Translations under genes and position numbers: made by a program
Source: Bacteroidales bacterium
GTDB taxonomy: Bacteria; Bacteroidota; Bacteroidia; Bacteroidales; WCHB1-69
Assembly: GCA_031272415.1 (NCBI GenBank)
Contig: JAISTU010000062.1
Span: forward strand, 1 to 14,262
Length of the DNA stretch: 14,262 nucleotides
Direction of reading: 5' to 3'
The notes under the pieces: generated by a model
The model's database searches: none
Told to the model about the DNA's origin: nothing
What the model saw: the letters and a program-made list of their open reading frames with translations, nothing else
Shown: one piece after another, positions 1-7,187 of the stretch
Position numbering within the stretch: the first letter of the stretch is position 1
Layout: every line of letters begins with the position of its first letter

Positions 1-140
1 CCCACTTGCCGAGCCGCATGAATGATAAAATATTGTTCAGAATCTATCAATTCTGCTAACTCATTGTGCAACCTTTCTGTTGCATCTATCATATAATGTT
101 TGTCCTCTCTGCAAGGACCAGATATGTTAAATTTTCGCAT
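1..140 (-). CDS. AAA-type ATPase, N-terminal fragment (cut by window edge)
   Basis: Reading leftward from an ATG at 140-138 gives 46 codons open to the window edge. The peptide begins MRKFNISGPCREDKHYMID and ends FIIHAARQVG, just where the Walker A lysine should follow. The pattern F-N-x-x-G-P-C, then H-Y-M, an R-L helix and a strand running into A-R-Q-x-G is how I recall the start of a common family of bacterial AAA-like ATP-binding proteins (ARQxGKTT P-loop), many of which carry a PD-(D/E)XK-type nuclease domain at the C-terminus. The role of that family is not settled and the diagnostic parts lie outside the window. A weak promoter-like sequence (CATTTTTGC, about 167-175 on the minus strand) lies upstream. 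Family is fairly sure from pattern; function is not. Confidence 0.72.
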   Translation of the reverse strand, partial: MRKFNISGPCREDKHYMIDATERLHNELAELIDSEQYFIIHAARQV

Positions 141-236
141 AATGTTTTACTTTTTTTTATACAACGCAAAAATGTACAAATTATTGTGTTAATAAAAAAA
201 GGATTGTATTTTTTTTCACTTTTTACAACAATTTTA

Positions 237-293
237 TCCCAAAATGCAAAAAAAATTACACTTTACACTCTTCAATCTACACTCTAAAAAAAG
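237..293 (+). repeat. Mosaic interspersed repeat, copy 1
   Basis: Three blocks in order. A 17-nt motif TCCCAAAATGCAAAAAA (237-253) is repeated exactly at 2525-2541 and 5063-5079. Four tandem heptamers follow: TACACTT (257-263), TACACTC (264-270), TTCAATC (271-277), TACACTC (278-284). Then comes TAAAAAAAG (285-293). The same order of blocks appears at 2520-2583. The tRNA promoter core begins at the next base. No protein-coding role is likely; origin unknown. Confidence 0.6.
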
Positions 294-330
294 GTTTTTA
301 ATTTTTATTTGATAAAAAAGTGTAATTTTG
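294..330 (+). promoter_or_regulatory. Promoter of tRNA-Ala (Bacteroidota-type)
   Basis: The -7 box TAATTTTG (323-330) fits the Bacteroidota primary-sigma consensus TAnnTTTG and would place the transcription start near 336-338, about 12 nt before the tRNA. The upstream part, 294-324, is identical over 31 nt to the promoter of the yceD operon (9523-9553, other strand). A TTTG at 307-310 sits only 12 nt from the -7 box, closer than the usual 19-21 nt, so I do not assign a -33 box. Confidence 0.72.
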
Positions 331-348
331 CAAAAGGGTTAATTTTTT

Positions 349-421
349 GGGGCATTAGCTCAGTTGGCAGAGCGCTTGGTTCGCAATCAAGAGGTCGAGG
401 GTTCGACTCCCTTATGCTCCA
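349..421 (+). tRNA. tRNA-Ala (anticodon CGC)
   Basis: The full cloverleaf can be drawn. Acceptor arms are 349-355 and 414-420; the third pair is G-U, the alanine identity element. D arm is GCTC/GAGC (358-361, 370-373). Anticodon stem CTTGG/TCAAG (375-379, 387-391) encloses loop TTCGCAA, with anticodon CGC at 382-384 reading GCG. T arm is GAGGG/CCCTT (397-401, 409-413) with a TTCGACT loop. The discriminator base is A421. The 3' CCA is not encoded (next bases are CAA), so it must be added enzymatically. No intrinsic terminator follows, and a protein gene starts 31 nt downstream. Confidence 0.95.
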
Positions 422-452
422 CAAAAAAATCACATCAGGATATTTATAAAAA

Positions 453-2495
453 ATGAAAATTTACAGCATCTTATTGATAACAATGGCAATATTGGCAAAC
501 AGTTGTCGTTTCTCAAACAACGGCATAATTAAGGATAAGTTGGTGGAAACATTGACTTCGGAATTGGTAGAAAAATACGGCGAAAAAAACCGCGACAAAA
601 TAGAACGTGGCATACAACAAGCCGCTCAATTGTGGGAAAAAAATGACGGAATTGCCTCCGATTTCAGCACTTTTGTGTTGGATAACTACATCGCAGACGA
701 CAGCCTGAAAGAACAAGTTTTTTATCGAATTGCTATGCAGTTGGAAAATATTTATGGCGGTTTTAACCAAATGAGTGTAGGTTTACAAAAACCGTTACAT
801 GTATCTGATTATCAAACACTTGCGATTGATGAAATGTTTGCTCAATGGGATCCTTCTTCGCATTGGATAGAGGATTTTTATCACAGTAAATTGGCTTTTT
901 ATATACTGCTCAATTTTCCATTTTATACTTTGGAAGAGAAAAATGAATTAGGGATGCAATGGACTGATTTAGAGTGGGGTTATGCACGTTTGGGCGATAT
1001 TTTTACCTCCCGCATTCCGGCACAAGTTGTGCAACAATTCACACAAGAAATCAATGTTTCCGACAATTATGTTGCCAATTACAATATTTATATGGGCAAT
1101 TTGACGGATAGCACGCAAAAAACGTTTTTCCCAAAAGATATGCGGTTGATTTCACACTGGGGGTTGAGAGACGAATTGAAATCACAATATGCTGATAATG
1201 AGAACGGTTTGCAAAAACAGCAATTGATATATCAAGTTTTCAAAAGAATTGTATCGCAAGAAATTCCTTTACAAGTAATTGATAATGACAAATATACGTG
1301 GAATCCGTATAGCAATCAAATTTTTGACGGAAAAGGACAAATTGTTGAAAATCAAGCAGAACCATATACAAGGTATGAACATTTGCAAAAAGTTTTCAAA
1401 GCCGCTTTACAAACGGATACATATTCGCCTATTTATCCGACCTATTTGAAACGCAAATTTGAGCAAGAGTTTGAAATTCCGCAAGCAGAAGTTGAAAATT
1501 TGTTCACTCAATTGCTCACCTGCGAGCAAGTAAAAGAAGTAGCAGCATTGATTTCCAAGCGATTAGGAAGACCTTTGCAACCTTTTGATATTTGGTATGA
1601 CGGTTTTAAGACCCGCTCTACCATTGACCCGCAAAAATTAGACAAAATATGTATGCAAAAATATCCTGATAAAGAGCATTTTACAAAAGATTTGCCACAT
1701 ATTTTGCAAAAATTAGGATTTACCGTTCCACAGTCGGAATTCATTTGCAATCATGTGAGTGTGGATGCCTCACGTGGTGCCGGACATGCGTGGGAATCCG
1801 CCATGAAAACGGACAATGCACGCCTGCGAACTCGCATCACCGACAAAGGGATGGACTATAAAGGCTACAATATTGGTGTGCATGAATTTGGACACAATGT
1901 GGAACAGACTATCAGCCTCCATAATGTACCCAATTATTTGTTGCGTGGTGTTCCAAATACCGCATTTACAGAGGCTTACGCATTTGTATTTCAAAAAAGA
2001 GACCTCCAATTGCTGGGCTTAAAAAATGACGATATACATGAACAAGATTTGACCAATTTGGATATTTTTTGGGGGTGTTATGAAATTATGGGTGTTTCTA
2101 TGGTTGATATACGTGTTTGGGAGTGGATGTACAAGCATCCCTCTGCGACTGCCAAAGAATTGTGCGACGCGGTTTTAAAAATTGCCATTGATGTTTGGAA
2201 TCAATATTATGCACCTGTTTTTGGGTGCAAAAATGAGCCTATTTTGGCGGTTTATTCTCACATGATTGATGCTCCGCTCTATCTTTCGGGCTATCCGTTG
2301 GGGCATTTGATTGAATTTCAATATGAACAATACTTGCAAGGCAAAAATATCGGACAAGAAACCTATCATTTATTCTCACAAGGGCGTTTAACCCCCACTT
2401 GTTGGCTCAAAAAAGGGCTAAAAACTACATTGAGCGTTGAACCTTTACTCAATGCCACCCAAATTGCAGTGGAAAAGTTGAAAATTGAGAATTGA
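453..2495 (+). CDS. Exported zinc metallopeptidase (HExxH gluzincin, M3-like), probable lipoprotein
   Basis: A 680-residue protein. Residues 1-17 form a hydrophobic signal peptide ending L-A-N-S before Cys18; this resembles a lipobox but with Ala at -3, so lipidation is probable rather than certain. The active site is H-E-F-G-H at 477-481, with a likely third zinc ligand Glu507 in F-T-E-A-Y, 26 residues after the second histidine. The layout (long helical N-terminal part, HEFGH, downstream Glu) suits M3/thimet-type oligopeptidases, but I cannot assign a subfamily; it could be a Bacteroidota-specific branch. It would cleave peptides in the periplasm or at the cell surface. The start lies 31 nt after the tRNA with no room for a separate promoter, so it is probably co-transcribed with it. 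The last codons and stop (TGA 2493-2495) lie in an AATTGAG heptamer repeat. Confidence 0.82.
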   Translation: MKIYSILLITMAILANSCRFSNNGIIKDKLVETLTSELVEKYGEKNRDKIERGIQQAAQLWEKNDGIASDFSTFVLDNYIADDSLKEQVFYRIAMQLENIYGGFNQMSVGLQKPLHVSDYQTLAIDEMFAQWDPSSHWIEDFYHSKLAFYILLNFPFYTLEEKNELGMQWTDLEWGYARLGDIFTSRIPAQVVQQFTQEINVSDNYVANYNIYMGNLTDSTQKTFFPKDMRLISHWGLRDELKSQYADNENGLQKQQLIYQVFKRIVSQEIPLQVIDNDKYTWNPYSNQIFDGKGQIVENQAEPYTRYEHLQKVFKAALQTDTYSPIYPTYLKRKFEQEFEIPQAEVENLFTQLLTCEQVKEVAALISKRLGRPLQPFDIWYDGFKTRSTIDPQKLDKICMQKYPDKEHFTKDLPHILQKLGFTVPQSEFICNHVSVDASRGAGHAWESAMKTDNARLRTRITDKGMDYKGYNIGVHEFGHNVEQTISLHNVPNYLLRGVPNTAFTEAYAFVFQKRDLQLLGLKNDDIHEQDLTNLDIFWGCYEIMGVSMVDIRVWEWMYKHPSATAKELCDAVLKIAIDVWNQYYAPVFGCKNEPILAVYSHMIDAPLYLSGYPLGHLIEFQYEQYLQGKNIGQETYHLFSQGRLTPTCWLKKGLKTTLSVEPLLNATQIAVEKLKIEN

Positions 2496-2500
2496 GAATT
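2483..2500 (+). repeat. AATTGAG heptamer repeat over a stop codon
   Basis: AATTGAG occurs at 2483-2489 and 2490-2496, followed by AATT. The repeat supplies the last residues (I-E-N) and the TGA stop of the metallopeptidase. The same heptamer recurs at 9561-9588. Confidence 0.6.
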
Positions 2501-2519
2501 TTGCCCATTTTTATAACAT

Positions 2520-2583
2520 TTTTCTCCCAAAATGCAAAAAAACAACACTCTCAATTATCCATTCCATGCTCAATTAAAAAAAG
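2520..2583 (+). repeat. Mosaic interspersed repeat, copy 2
   Basis: This has the same block order as 237-293. The motif (2520-2542) is identical over 23 nt to 5058-5080. A degenerate heptamer tract follows: AACACTC, TCAATTA, TCCATTC, CATGCTC (2544-2571), then AATTAAA. TAAAAAAAG (2575-2583) closes it. It fills most of the gap between the metallopeptidase and the C25 peptidase, ending 7 nt before the chosen start of the latter. The reading frame of the C25 gene stays open back through it, but there is no ATG-led signal peptide there. Confidence 0.6.
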
Positions 2584-2590
2584 TGTATTT

Positions 2591-4846
2591 ATGAAATATT
2601 TGGGGGCGCTTTTGGGTTATTTTTTAGTAAATATATTTTTTTTGCAAGTTGTTGATGCACAGACAAATAAAGTTTGTTTTTCTTTGCTGTCGGCGAAAGA
2701 GAAAGAGTTGCAGGTGAAGGTAACTTATCCTGATTACACAACGCAACCTGTTGATATAGAGGGAGTTATATATCAAAGGCTCTTCATGCAGGGGGCTTTT
2801 CCGATTTTGGAGGCAGGTAGTCCTGAATTGTTACTTTGTTCCAAAAGTATTATTGTTCCAAAAGGGAAGATAGAAATAATGATTGAAAATGTTGAGTATG
2901 AGATAGTTAATAACTTTTTATTGGCACCCTCAAAAGGAGAAATTTCTTCGCAGGAGGCGTTGCTTGTCCCTTTTATAAAAAGCAATATTTATGCTGAAAA
3001 TCGTTATATAGAGCCGTTTCAAGCACAAACAGGCACTTATTTTCACCTTCGGGATTTTCGTGGAACAAATATCTACTTTATGCCATTTGCTTACAATCCG
3101 GTAGAAAAAAAACTGAAAGTATATAAATCAATGATTATCAAGATAATATCTCAATTTTCATTGCAGCCCGATTTACCACTCAAAAATAATACAGATTTTG
3201 AAACTGTTTATTCACAACATTTCATTAACTATCAAGCAGATAGACATAAATATACTTCTCTGATGCAGGCGGGAGAGATGTTGGTTATTGTGCCGGATGA
3301 TTTTGTAAATGCCGTTAAACCATTGATAGAGTGGAAGATACAATGCGGAATACCTACCACATTGACTCCCCTTTCGCAAATCACCGACACGGCTGATCAT
3401 TCCCCTTTTGCGTATATCCCTATCAAAAAATACATCCAAAATTTTTATGAAAATCACAATCTTTTATATGTAGTTTTGGTGGGCGATAATGAACAGATGC
3501 CGACTGCATATACTACTGATTTACAGCAAATTGCAGGAGTTGCGGCAGATAATTATTATGCTTGCTTAAACGAAAATTCGGAAGAGCAGGATTGGACATT
3601 TGATATAATTATAGGGCGTATTTGTGCAAAAAAACCGGAAGAAGTATCGCTAATTGTGCAAAAATCAATTGATTATGAAAAAAATCCACCTATAAGCGAG
3701 CATTTCTCAAAATTTTTGGGAATAGGGTCTAATGAGGGAGAAGGTTATGGCTTTTTAGGTAATGCGGATTGGGAGCATATTCAATTGATTGACAGCATGT
3801 TATATAATTCTACATACACAGACGGCTATGAACTATTGGACGGCGAGCATGGAAAATGGGACAAAAGTGGCAATCCCAATGCGGAAGATGTTGTAAATGT
3901 GTTCAATAGCGGAGTTGGAGTTATCAATTATGCAGGTCATGGCGACAACGACAGGCTCACTACTTCCCGCTTTGGCAAAACAGATGTAGATAAATTGACC
4001 AACTATAATTGTTTGCCTTTTGTGATTACAACTGCTTGTGTTACAGGAAATTATGTAAATAATACCTCTTTGGCAGAGTCGCTCCTTTTGGCAAAAAAAG
4101 ATGGACAACCTACGGGGGCGGTGGCAGTTTTGATGAGTACGCAGCCACAAACGTGGGCACCACCAATGGCAGGACAGTTTGAAATGAACCGCATTTTAGC
4201 ACAAAATTCTATACAACAGCCTCAAAATCTGGCATTTGGGAATATTGTTTTTAACGGCATTCGCTTTATGCGGGAAAGTTATCCTTTCAACAGCCTTGAA
4301 ACTTCGCTTACTTGGCTCATTTTTGGCGATCCTTCGCTGATGTTGCGAACTCAAAAACCGAAAGTTATCCTTGCCGATTACAATCCTTGTCTGCCTTTGG
4401 ATGCAACTCAATTTCGCCTTCTATCGCCTGCCAATGGTGCAAAAGTAACTATCTCTCTCAACAATCAGATTTTAACAACGCAAACAATTTCCAACGGAAG
4501 TGCGGACATTCACCTTTTGAAACCATTACAATTGACTGATACTGCGATAGTTACAATAATTTTATACAATCATATTCCTTTTATCGGAAAATTATTTACA
4601 ACACAAACCGAAAATAATTCCAATCTGCTAAAAATATACCCCAACCCCACCTCTTCGCAGTTAAAAATTATCAATTATCAATTAAAAGATGGTGAAAATG
4701 TGGAAATTATAGATATTTTAGGGCGTGTTCAACAATCAAAAATCATCAATCAACAATCCGAAATCATTCTTGATGTTTCACATCTCCCACGAGGTATGTA
4801 TTTTATCAAAATCGGTAATTGGAGAGGTAAGTTTGTGGTTAATTAA
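2591..4846 (+). CDS. Secreted C25 (gingipain-type) cysteine peptidase with T9SS sorting domain
   Basis: A 751-residue protein from ATG 2591. The frame stays open 99 nt further upstream, but only this ATG gives a good Sec signal peptide (residues 1-23, cleavage near V-D-A/Q); the upstream stretch is repeat DNA. A pro-region comes first, then the catalytic domain from about 227 to 580. In it, G-H-G places the catalytic His at 450 and T-A-C-V-T-G the catalytic Cys at 483. The 33-residue spacing equals that of gingipain RgpB (His211/Cys244). L-V-G-D-N precedes these and F-G-D-P-S-L closes the domain, as in the family. A short beta-rich region follows, then a type A T9SS sorting domain (about 679-751, Y-P-N-P start, G-M-Y-F-I-K-I end). 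It should be a cell-surface or released endopeptidase; specificity cannot be read. Part of the sorting domain is coded by a TTATCAA heptamer repeat. Confidence 0.93.
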   Translation: MKYLGALLGYFLVNIFFLQVVDAQTNKVCFSLLSAKEKELQVKVTYPDYTTQPVDIEGVIYQRLFMQGAFPILEAGSPELLLCSKSIIVPKGKIEIMIENVEYEIVNNFLLAPSKGEISSQEALLVPFIKSNIYAENRYIEPFQAQTGTYFHLRDFRGTNIYFMPFAYNPVEKKLKVYKSMIIKIISQFSLQPDLPLKNNTDFETVYSQHFINYQADRHKYTSLMQAGEMLVIVPDDFVNAVKPLIEWKIQCGIPTTLTPLSQITDTADHSPFAYIPIKKYIQNFYENHNLLYVVLVGDNEQMPTAYTTDLQQIAGVAADNYYACLNENSEEQDWTFDIIIGRICAKKPEEVSLIVQKSIDYEKNPPISEHFSKFLGIGSNEGEGYGFLGNADWEHIQLIDSMLYNSTYTDGYELLDGEHGKWDKSGNPNAEDVVNVFNSGVGVINYAGHGDNDRLTTSRFGKTDVDKLTNYNCLPFVITTACVTGNYVNNTSLAESLLLAKKDGQPTGAVAVLMSTQPQTWAPPMAGQFEMNRILAQNSIQQPQNLAFGNIVFNGIRFMRESYPFNSLETSLTWLIFGDPSLMLRTQKPKVILADYNPCLPLDATQFRLLSPANGAKVTISLNNQILTTQTISNGSADIHLLKPLQLTDTAIVTIILYNHIPFIGKLFTTQTENNSNLLKIYPNPTSSQLKIINYQLKDGENVEIIDILGRVQQSKIINQQSEIILDVSHLPRGMYFIKIGNWRGKFVVN
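4668..4684 (+). repeat. TTATCAA heptamer repeat inside the T9SS domain
   Basis: TTATCAA at 4668-4674 and 4675-4681, then TTA, in frame in the C25 peptidase (about residues I-I-N-Y-Q-L). A weaker heptamer-spaced tract follows at 4742-4769 (ATCATCA, ATCAACA, ATCCGAA, ATCATTC). The unit resembles the intergenic heptamers of this window. Confidence 0.45.
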
Positions 4847-4878
4847 AATTCCCCTCAAGGTGGACTTCTTGAAATAAT

Positions 4879-4906
4879 GTAGAGACGGTGTGTGCAACGT
4901 CTTTAC
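4879..4906. repeat. Short inverted repeat (GTAGAGACG / CGTCTTTAC)
   Basis: Arms 4879-4887 and 4898-4906 pair in 8 of 9 positions around a 10-nt loop. It resembles GTAGAGACG-type dispersed palindromes that I recall from several bacterial genomes. It lies just after the C25 gene and could help end its transcription, but no T-tract follows. Confidence 0.4.
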
Positions 4907-4911
4907 TTGTG

Positions 4912-4998
4912 TTGTCTGAACTTTGATTTTCATAAGATTTATATGATTAGCATGATTAAAATAATCATATAAATCAGTCAAAATCACAGTTCAGACAA
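4912..4998. repeat. TTGTCTGAAC palindromic repeat element A (87 bp)
   Basis: The outer arms (4912-4930, 4980-4998) match in 18 of 19 positions, starting TTGTCTGAACT and ending AGTTCAGACAA. A perfect 14-bp inner inverted repeat lies at 4936-4949 and 4962-4975. Inside, GATT tetramers start at 4925, 4936, 4945, 4954 and AATC tetramers at 4963, 4972, 4982, mostly 9 nt apart, so the left half is a 9-mer GATT tract and the right half its mirror. It lies between convergent genes and would fold into a long hairpin as RNA from either strand. A larger relative is at 9603-9791. No transposase or coding sequence is associated. Confidence 0.8.
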
Positions 4999-5002
4999 GG
5001 GG

Positions 5003-5023
5003 ATTGCGGGTCGAACCCGCAAT
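5003..5023. repeat. Perfect 9-bp palindrome ATTGCGGGT-CGA-ACCCGCAAT
   Basis: Arms 5003-5011 and 5015-5023 pair perfectly around CGA, and GACGG follows. It looks like a REP-like dispersed hairpin. It is far more GC-rich than its surroundings, and sits 4 nt after element A. There is no T-tract on either side, so a classical terminator is unlikely, though it may slow polymerase between the converging genes. Confidence 0.5.
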
Positions 5024-5057
5024 GACGGTGGAGGACAGAGGCACAAATTTTAGAACG

Positions 5058-5080
5058 TTTTCTCCCAAAATGCAAAAAAA
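5058..5080 (+). repeat. Mosaic repeat motif, copy 3 (no heptamer part)
   Basis: Identical over 23 nt to 2520-2542 and containing the 17-nt motif of 237-253. It abuts the stop codon of the PLD-family gene (TGA, 5083-5081 on the minus strand). The heptamer tract and A-run seen after the other copies are absent here. Confidence 0.55.
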
Positions 5081-6169
5081 TCAAAACAAATTTGAAAAGG
5101 GCAATAATATGAGGGATAAAATTCTCTGAAAAAGATTATTGGGGCGCCATGAGTTTTTATCAAAAGGCTGGCACATACTTTTTGTAGCGGTAATGTGAGC
5201 ATTGATAAGTGTATTGATGTTTGGATTTTCGCCAATGAGTGCAATCTCAAACATATACCTAAAACTTCTTTGGTCAATATTGGCAGAAGAGATAGAAAAT
5301 GTTTGATTATCAATGCTTAACAATTTTGCATGAAGGTTGTTGTGCATGTACAACAAAACTTTCACACCTACTTTGTTGAGCCTTTTGAGAATGTCCCGCC
5401 GAATGAGGTCAATTGTCTTAATGTCAGAGTTTTGTGGAACAATAATGGTAACATCTATTCCGCGTTTGACGGCATTAAAAAGTTCTTTGTTTATCCGATA
5501 GCCGGGTAAAAAGTAAGGCGTTTCAATAATAATACTTTCTTTTGCTTTTTTGAGCAATTTTAGATAATTTTTTTTAATTCGCTGACTAAAAACAGACGGG
5601 ACTTCGCGAATAAAAAACAGATTATCAAAAAGGATGGTTCTATGAAAAGCCTTATGAATCCAAGGACGTGAAAAATCTTTGTTATATATTTTAAAATTAT
5701 CATTAAAAATCTTTTTAAAAACGGTCGCTACATTACCTTGCAGACGCAAAATAGACTCCCGCCATTGGGTAGAATATTGAGTAATATTTGCCGAGCCGAT
5801 GTAGGCAATTTTGTCATCAATGGCAACAATTTTTCTATGGTCGCGACAATGATTGTTCGTAAAAAGCAATGCACTGATAATGATTTTTTTAAAATATCGA
5901 ATCTCAACACCACTCTCCGATAATTTGTTAAGATAAGGATTTCTCAAACCTGTACCCCACCAGTCCACCAACACTTTCACTTTTACGCCTTTGGCATGTG
6001 CATCTAATAAAACATCGCATAATTGTTTGCCAACCAAGTCATTAGCAATACGAAAACTTTCAATAAAAACATATTTTTTGGCTTCTCTAATGTCTTCAAA
6101 CAAATCATCATACCAAAGGGAAGTATAACTATAGAATTTAAAATCCTGATTATCAGTTAATTCTTTCAT
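5081..6169 (-). CDS. PLD-family phosphatidyltransferase, cardiolipin synthase-like
   Basis: A 362-residue protein with two HKD motifs: H111-R-K113 with D118, followed by G-S-A-N, and H280-A-K282 with D287, followed by S-S-A-N. Both halves of the phospholipase D active site are intact. In bacteria, proteins of this size and layout usually make cardiolipin or related phosphatidyl lipids at the inner membrane face; phosphodiesterase or nuclease activity is the alternative. There are no N-terminal membrane segments of the ClsA type, so it is closer in layout to ClsB. The C-terminal 15 residues are hydrophobic and may touch the membrane. The start ATG lies 2 nt after the stop of the CPBP gene, so translation is probably coupled. 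Last gene of the operon. Confidence 0.88.
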   Translation of the reverse strand: MKELTDNQDFKFYSYTSLWYDDLFEDIREAKKYVFIESFRIANDLVGKQLCDVLLDAHAKGVKVKVLVDWWGTGLRNPYLNKLSESGVEIRYFKKIIISALLFTNNHCRDHRKIVAIDDKIAYIGSANITQYSTQWRESILRLQGNVATVFKKIFNDNFKIYNKDFSRPWIHKAFHRTILFDNLFFIREVPSVFSQRIKKNYLKLLKKAKESIIIETPYFLPGYRINKELFNAVKRGIDVTIIVPQNSDIKTIDLIRRDILKRLNKVGVKVLLYMHNNLHAKLLSIDNQTFSISSANIDQRSFRYMFEIALIGENPNINTLINAHITATKSMCQPFDKNSWRPNNLFQRILSLILLPFSNLF

Positions 6170-6171
6170 AA

Positions 6172-7146
6172 TTAGAAAGGCTCATAAGTTTCTTCTTTTG
6201 GTACAACTTTTTGTGTTAAAGTCGCCAATGACCAGCCAAATTTCCGCTTAAGTATGGCAATAAAAACGACCGATGCTAATACCAACCACCAAAAATCCTC
6301 AAAAGAGTGTCCGGAGTTTAACCGGCATTTAAAAAGTGCATCTGTTTGCAAAGCGGACACATCAGTGGTGAGGAAAAGACATGCAAACAAATTGTTAGCC
6401 GCATGCAAACCGATAGAAACTTCAATTCCATCATCCAAAATTGCCGGCAAACCTAACAGCAAGCCCAGCCACAAATATTGCAACATTATACTGCCTCCCA
6501 TTGCTCCTACCTCCGGATTAAGAATGTGCATTAACGCAAACAAAACCGAAGTACAAATCCATGCAATCGGTCTGCTTTTTGTCCAAACGCCAAATCCTTG
6601 CAATAAATAACCCCGAAAAAGGAACTCCTCCGAAGTGGTCTGAATAGGCAACAATAGTAACGAAATGAGCAATAAAATTGCAAATTTTTCACCTTGAAAA
6701 TTAAATGTAAAATCCTGAGGGTGAATAAAATAGGTAATCACAAAAATAATGGCGGATAGCAAAAACCATACTCCAAATCCCCAAAATATTCTATTCCAAC
6801 GAATGCGTTTTGTGCCGTTGATGACCTCCGCAAAAGAACGTTTGTGAAATGTTTTTATCAACAAAACAGCCGTCAAAAACAAAATGGCAAACGGAAACAA
6901 CATTACCAATAGCCATAAATTTTTCTCAATTCCTAATGTTTGCGGATTGAGATTTTGGAATAAACTTTGCACATTTTCTAATCCGGACTGCATATCTACA
7001 CCGCCGGAAAACGCTGATTTAAAGGCAACTATCAACATCGGAATTGCCCCAATCATATTAGAGGCTACAAATGCACAAATAAATACAAGTAAATACCAGC
7101 CCCAGTTTTTGTTGTTGTCATTTAAGGCTCTTTCTATATGATTCAT
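6172..7146 (-). CDS. CPBP-family intramembrane glutamic endopeptidase
   Basis: A 324-residue multi-pass membrane protein (about seven or eight hydrophobic segments). It carries the three CPBP (CAAX protease / bacteriocin-processing, Abi) motifs: Glu173-Glu174 with Arg178 (E-E-F-L-F-R), His207 in F-A-L-M-H, and His248 with Asn251/Asn252 in H-A-A-N-N. The family cleaves substrates within the membrane, as in Rce1 CAAX processing, and some members give bacteriocin immunity. The substrate here is unknown. It starts 41 nt after gltX and ends 2 nt before the PLD-family gene, with which it may act on the membrane. The N-terminal segment (15-41) and a soluble loop near 45-75 precede the catalytic core. 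Confidence 0.87.
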   Translation of the reverse strand: MNHIERALNDNNKNWGWYLLVFICAFVASNMIGAIPMLIVAFKSAFSGGVDMQSGLENVQSLFQNLNPQTLGIEKNLWLLVMLFPFAILFLTAVLLIKTFHKRSFAEVINGTKRIRWNRIFWGFGVWFLLSAIIFVITYFIHPQDFTFNFQGEKFAILLLISLLLLPIQTTSEEFLFRGYLLQGFGVWTKSRPIAWICTSVLFALMHILNPEVGAMGGSIMLQYLWLGLLLGLPAILDDGIEVSIGLHAANNLFACLFLTTDVSALQTDALFKCRLNSGHSFEDFWWLVLASVVFIAILKRKFGWSLATLTQKVVPKEETYEPF

Positions 7147-7187
7147 AATTTAACAATTTTATAGTTTGATTATCAAGTAATTACATT

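Noticed and set aside
66..287. Plus-strand open frame of 73 codons before the tRNA
   Set aside because: It overlaps the ATPase fragment and then runs through the repeat mosaic; the product is low-complexity and lacks a domain.
2492..2590. Upstream extension of the C25 frame from a TTG
   Set aside because: The extension is translated repeat DNA and would bury the signal peptide that starts at ATG 2591.
4912..4998. Insertion sequence
   Set aside because: Only 87 bp, with no transposase frame and no target duplication that I can see; a non-autonomous element remains possible but unproven.
5003..5023. Intrinsic terminator
   Set aside because: Strong stem but no T-tract on either strand.
6254..6610. 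Plus-strand open frame of 118 codons
   Set aside because: Antisense to the CPBP gene, which carries all catalytic motifs; no motif in the antisense product.
5081..7146. CPBP and PLD genes as a defence (Abi) pair
   Set aside because: CPBP proteins were once named Abi, but both genes lie in a housekeeping operon and nothing nearby looks like a defence partner.
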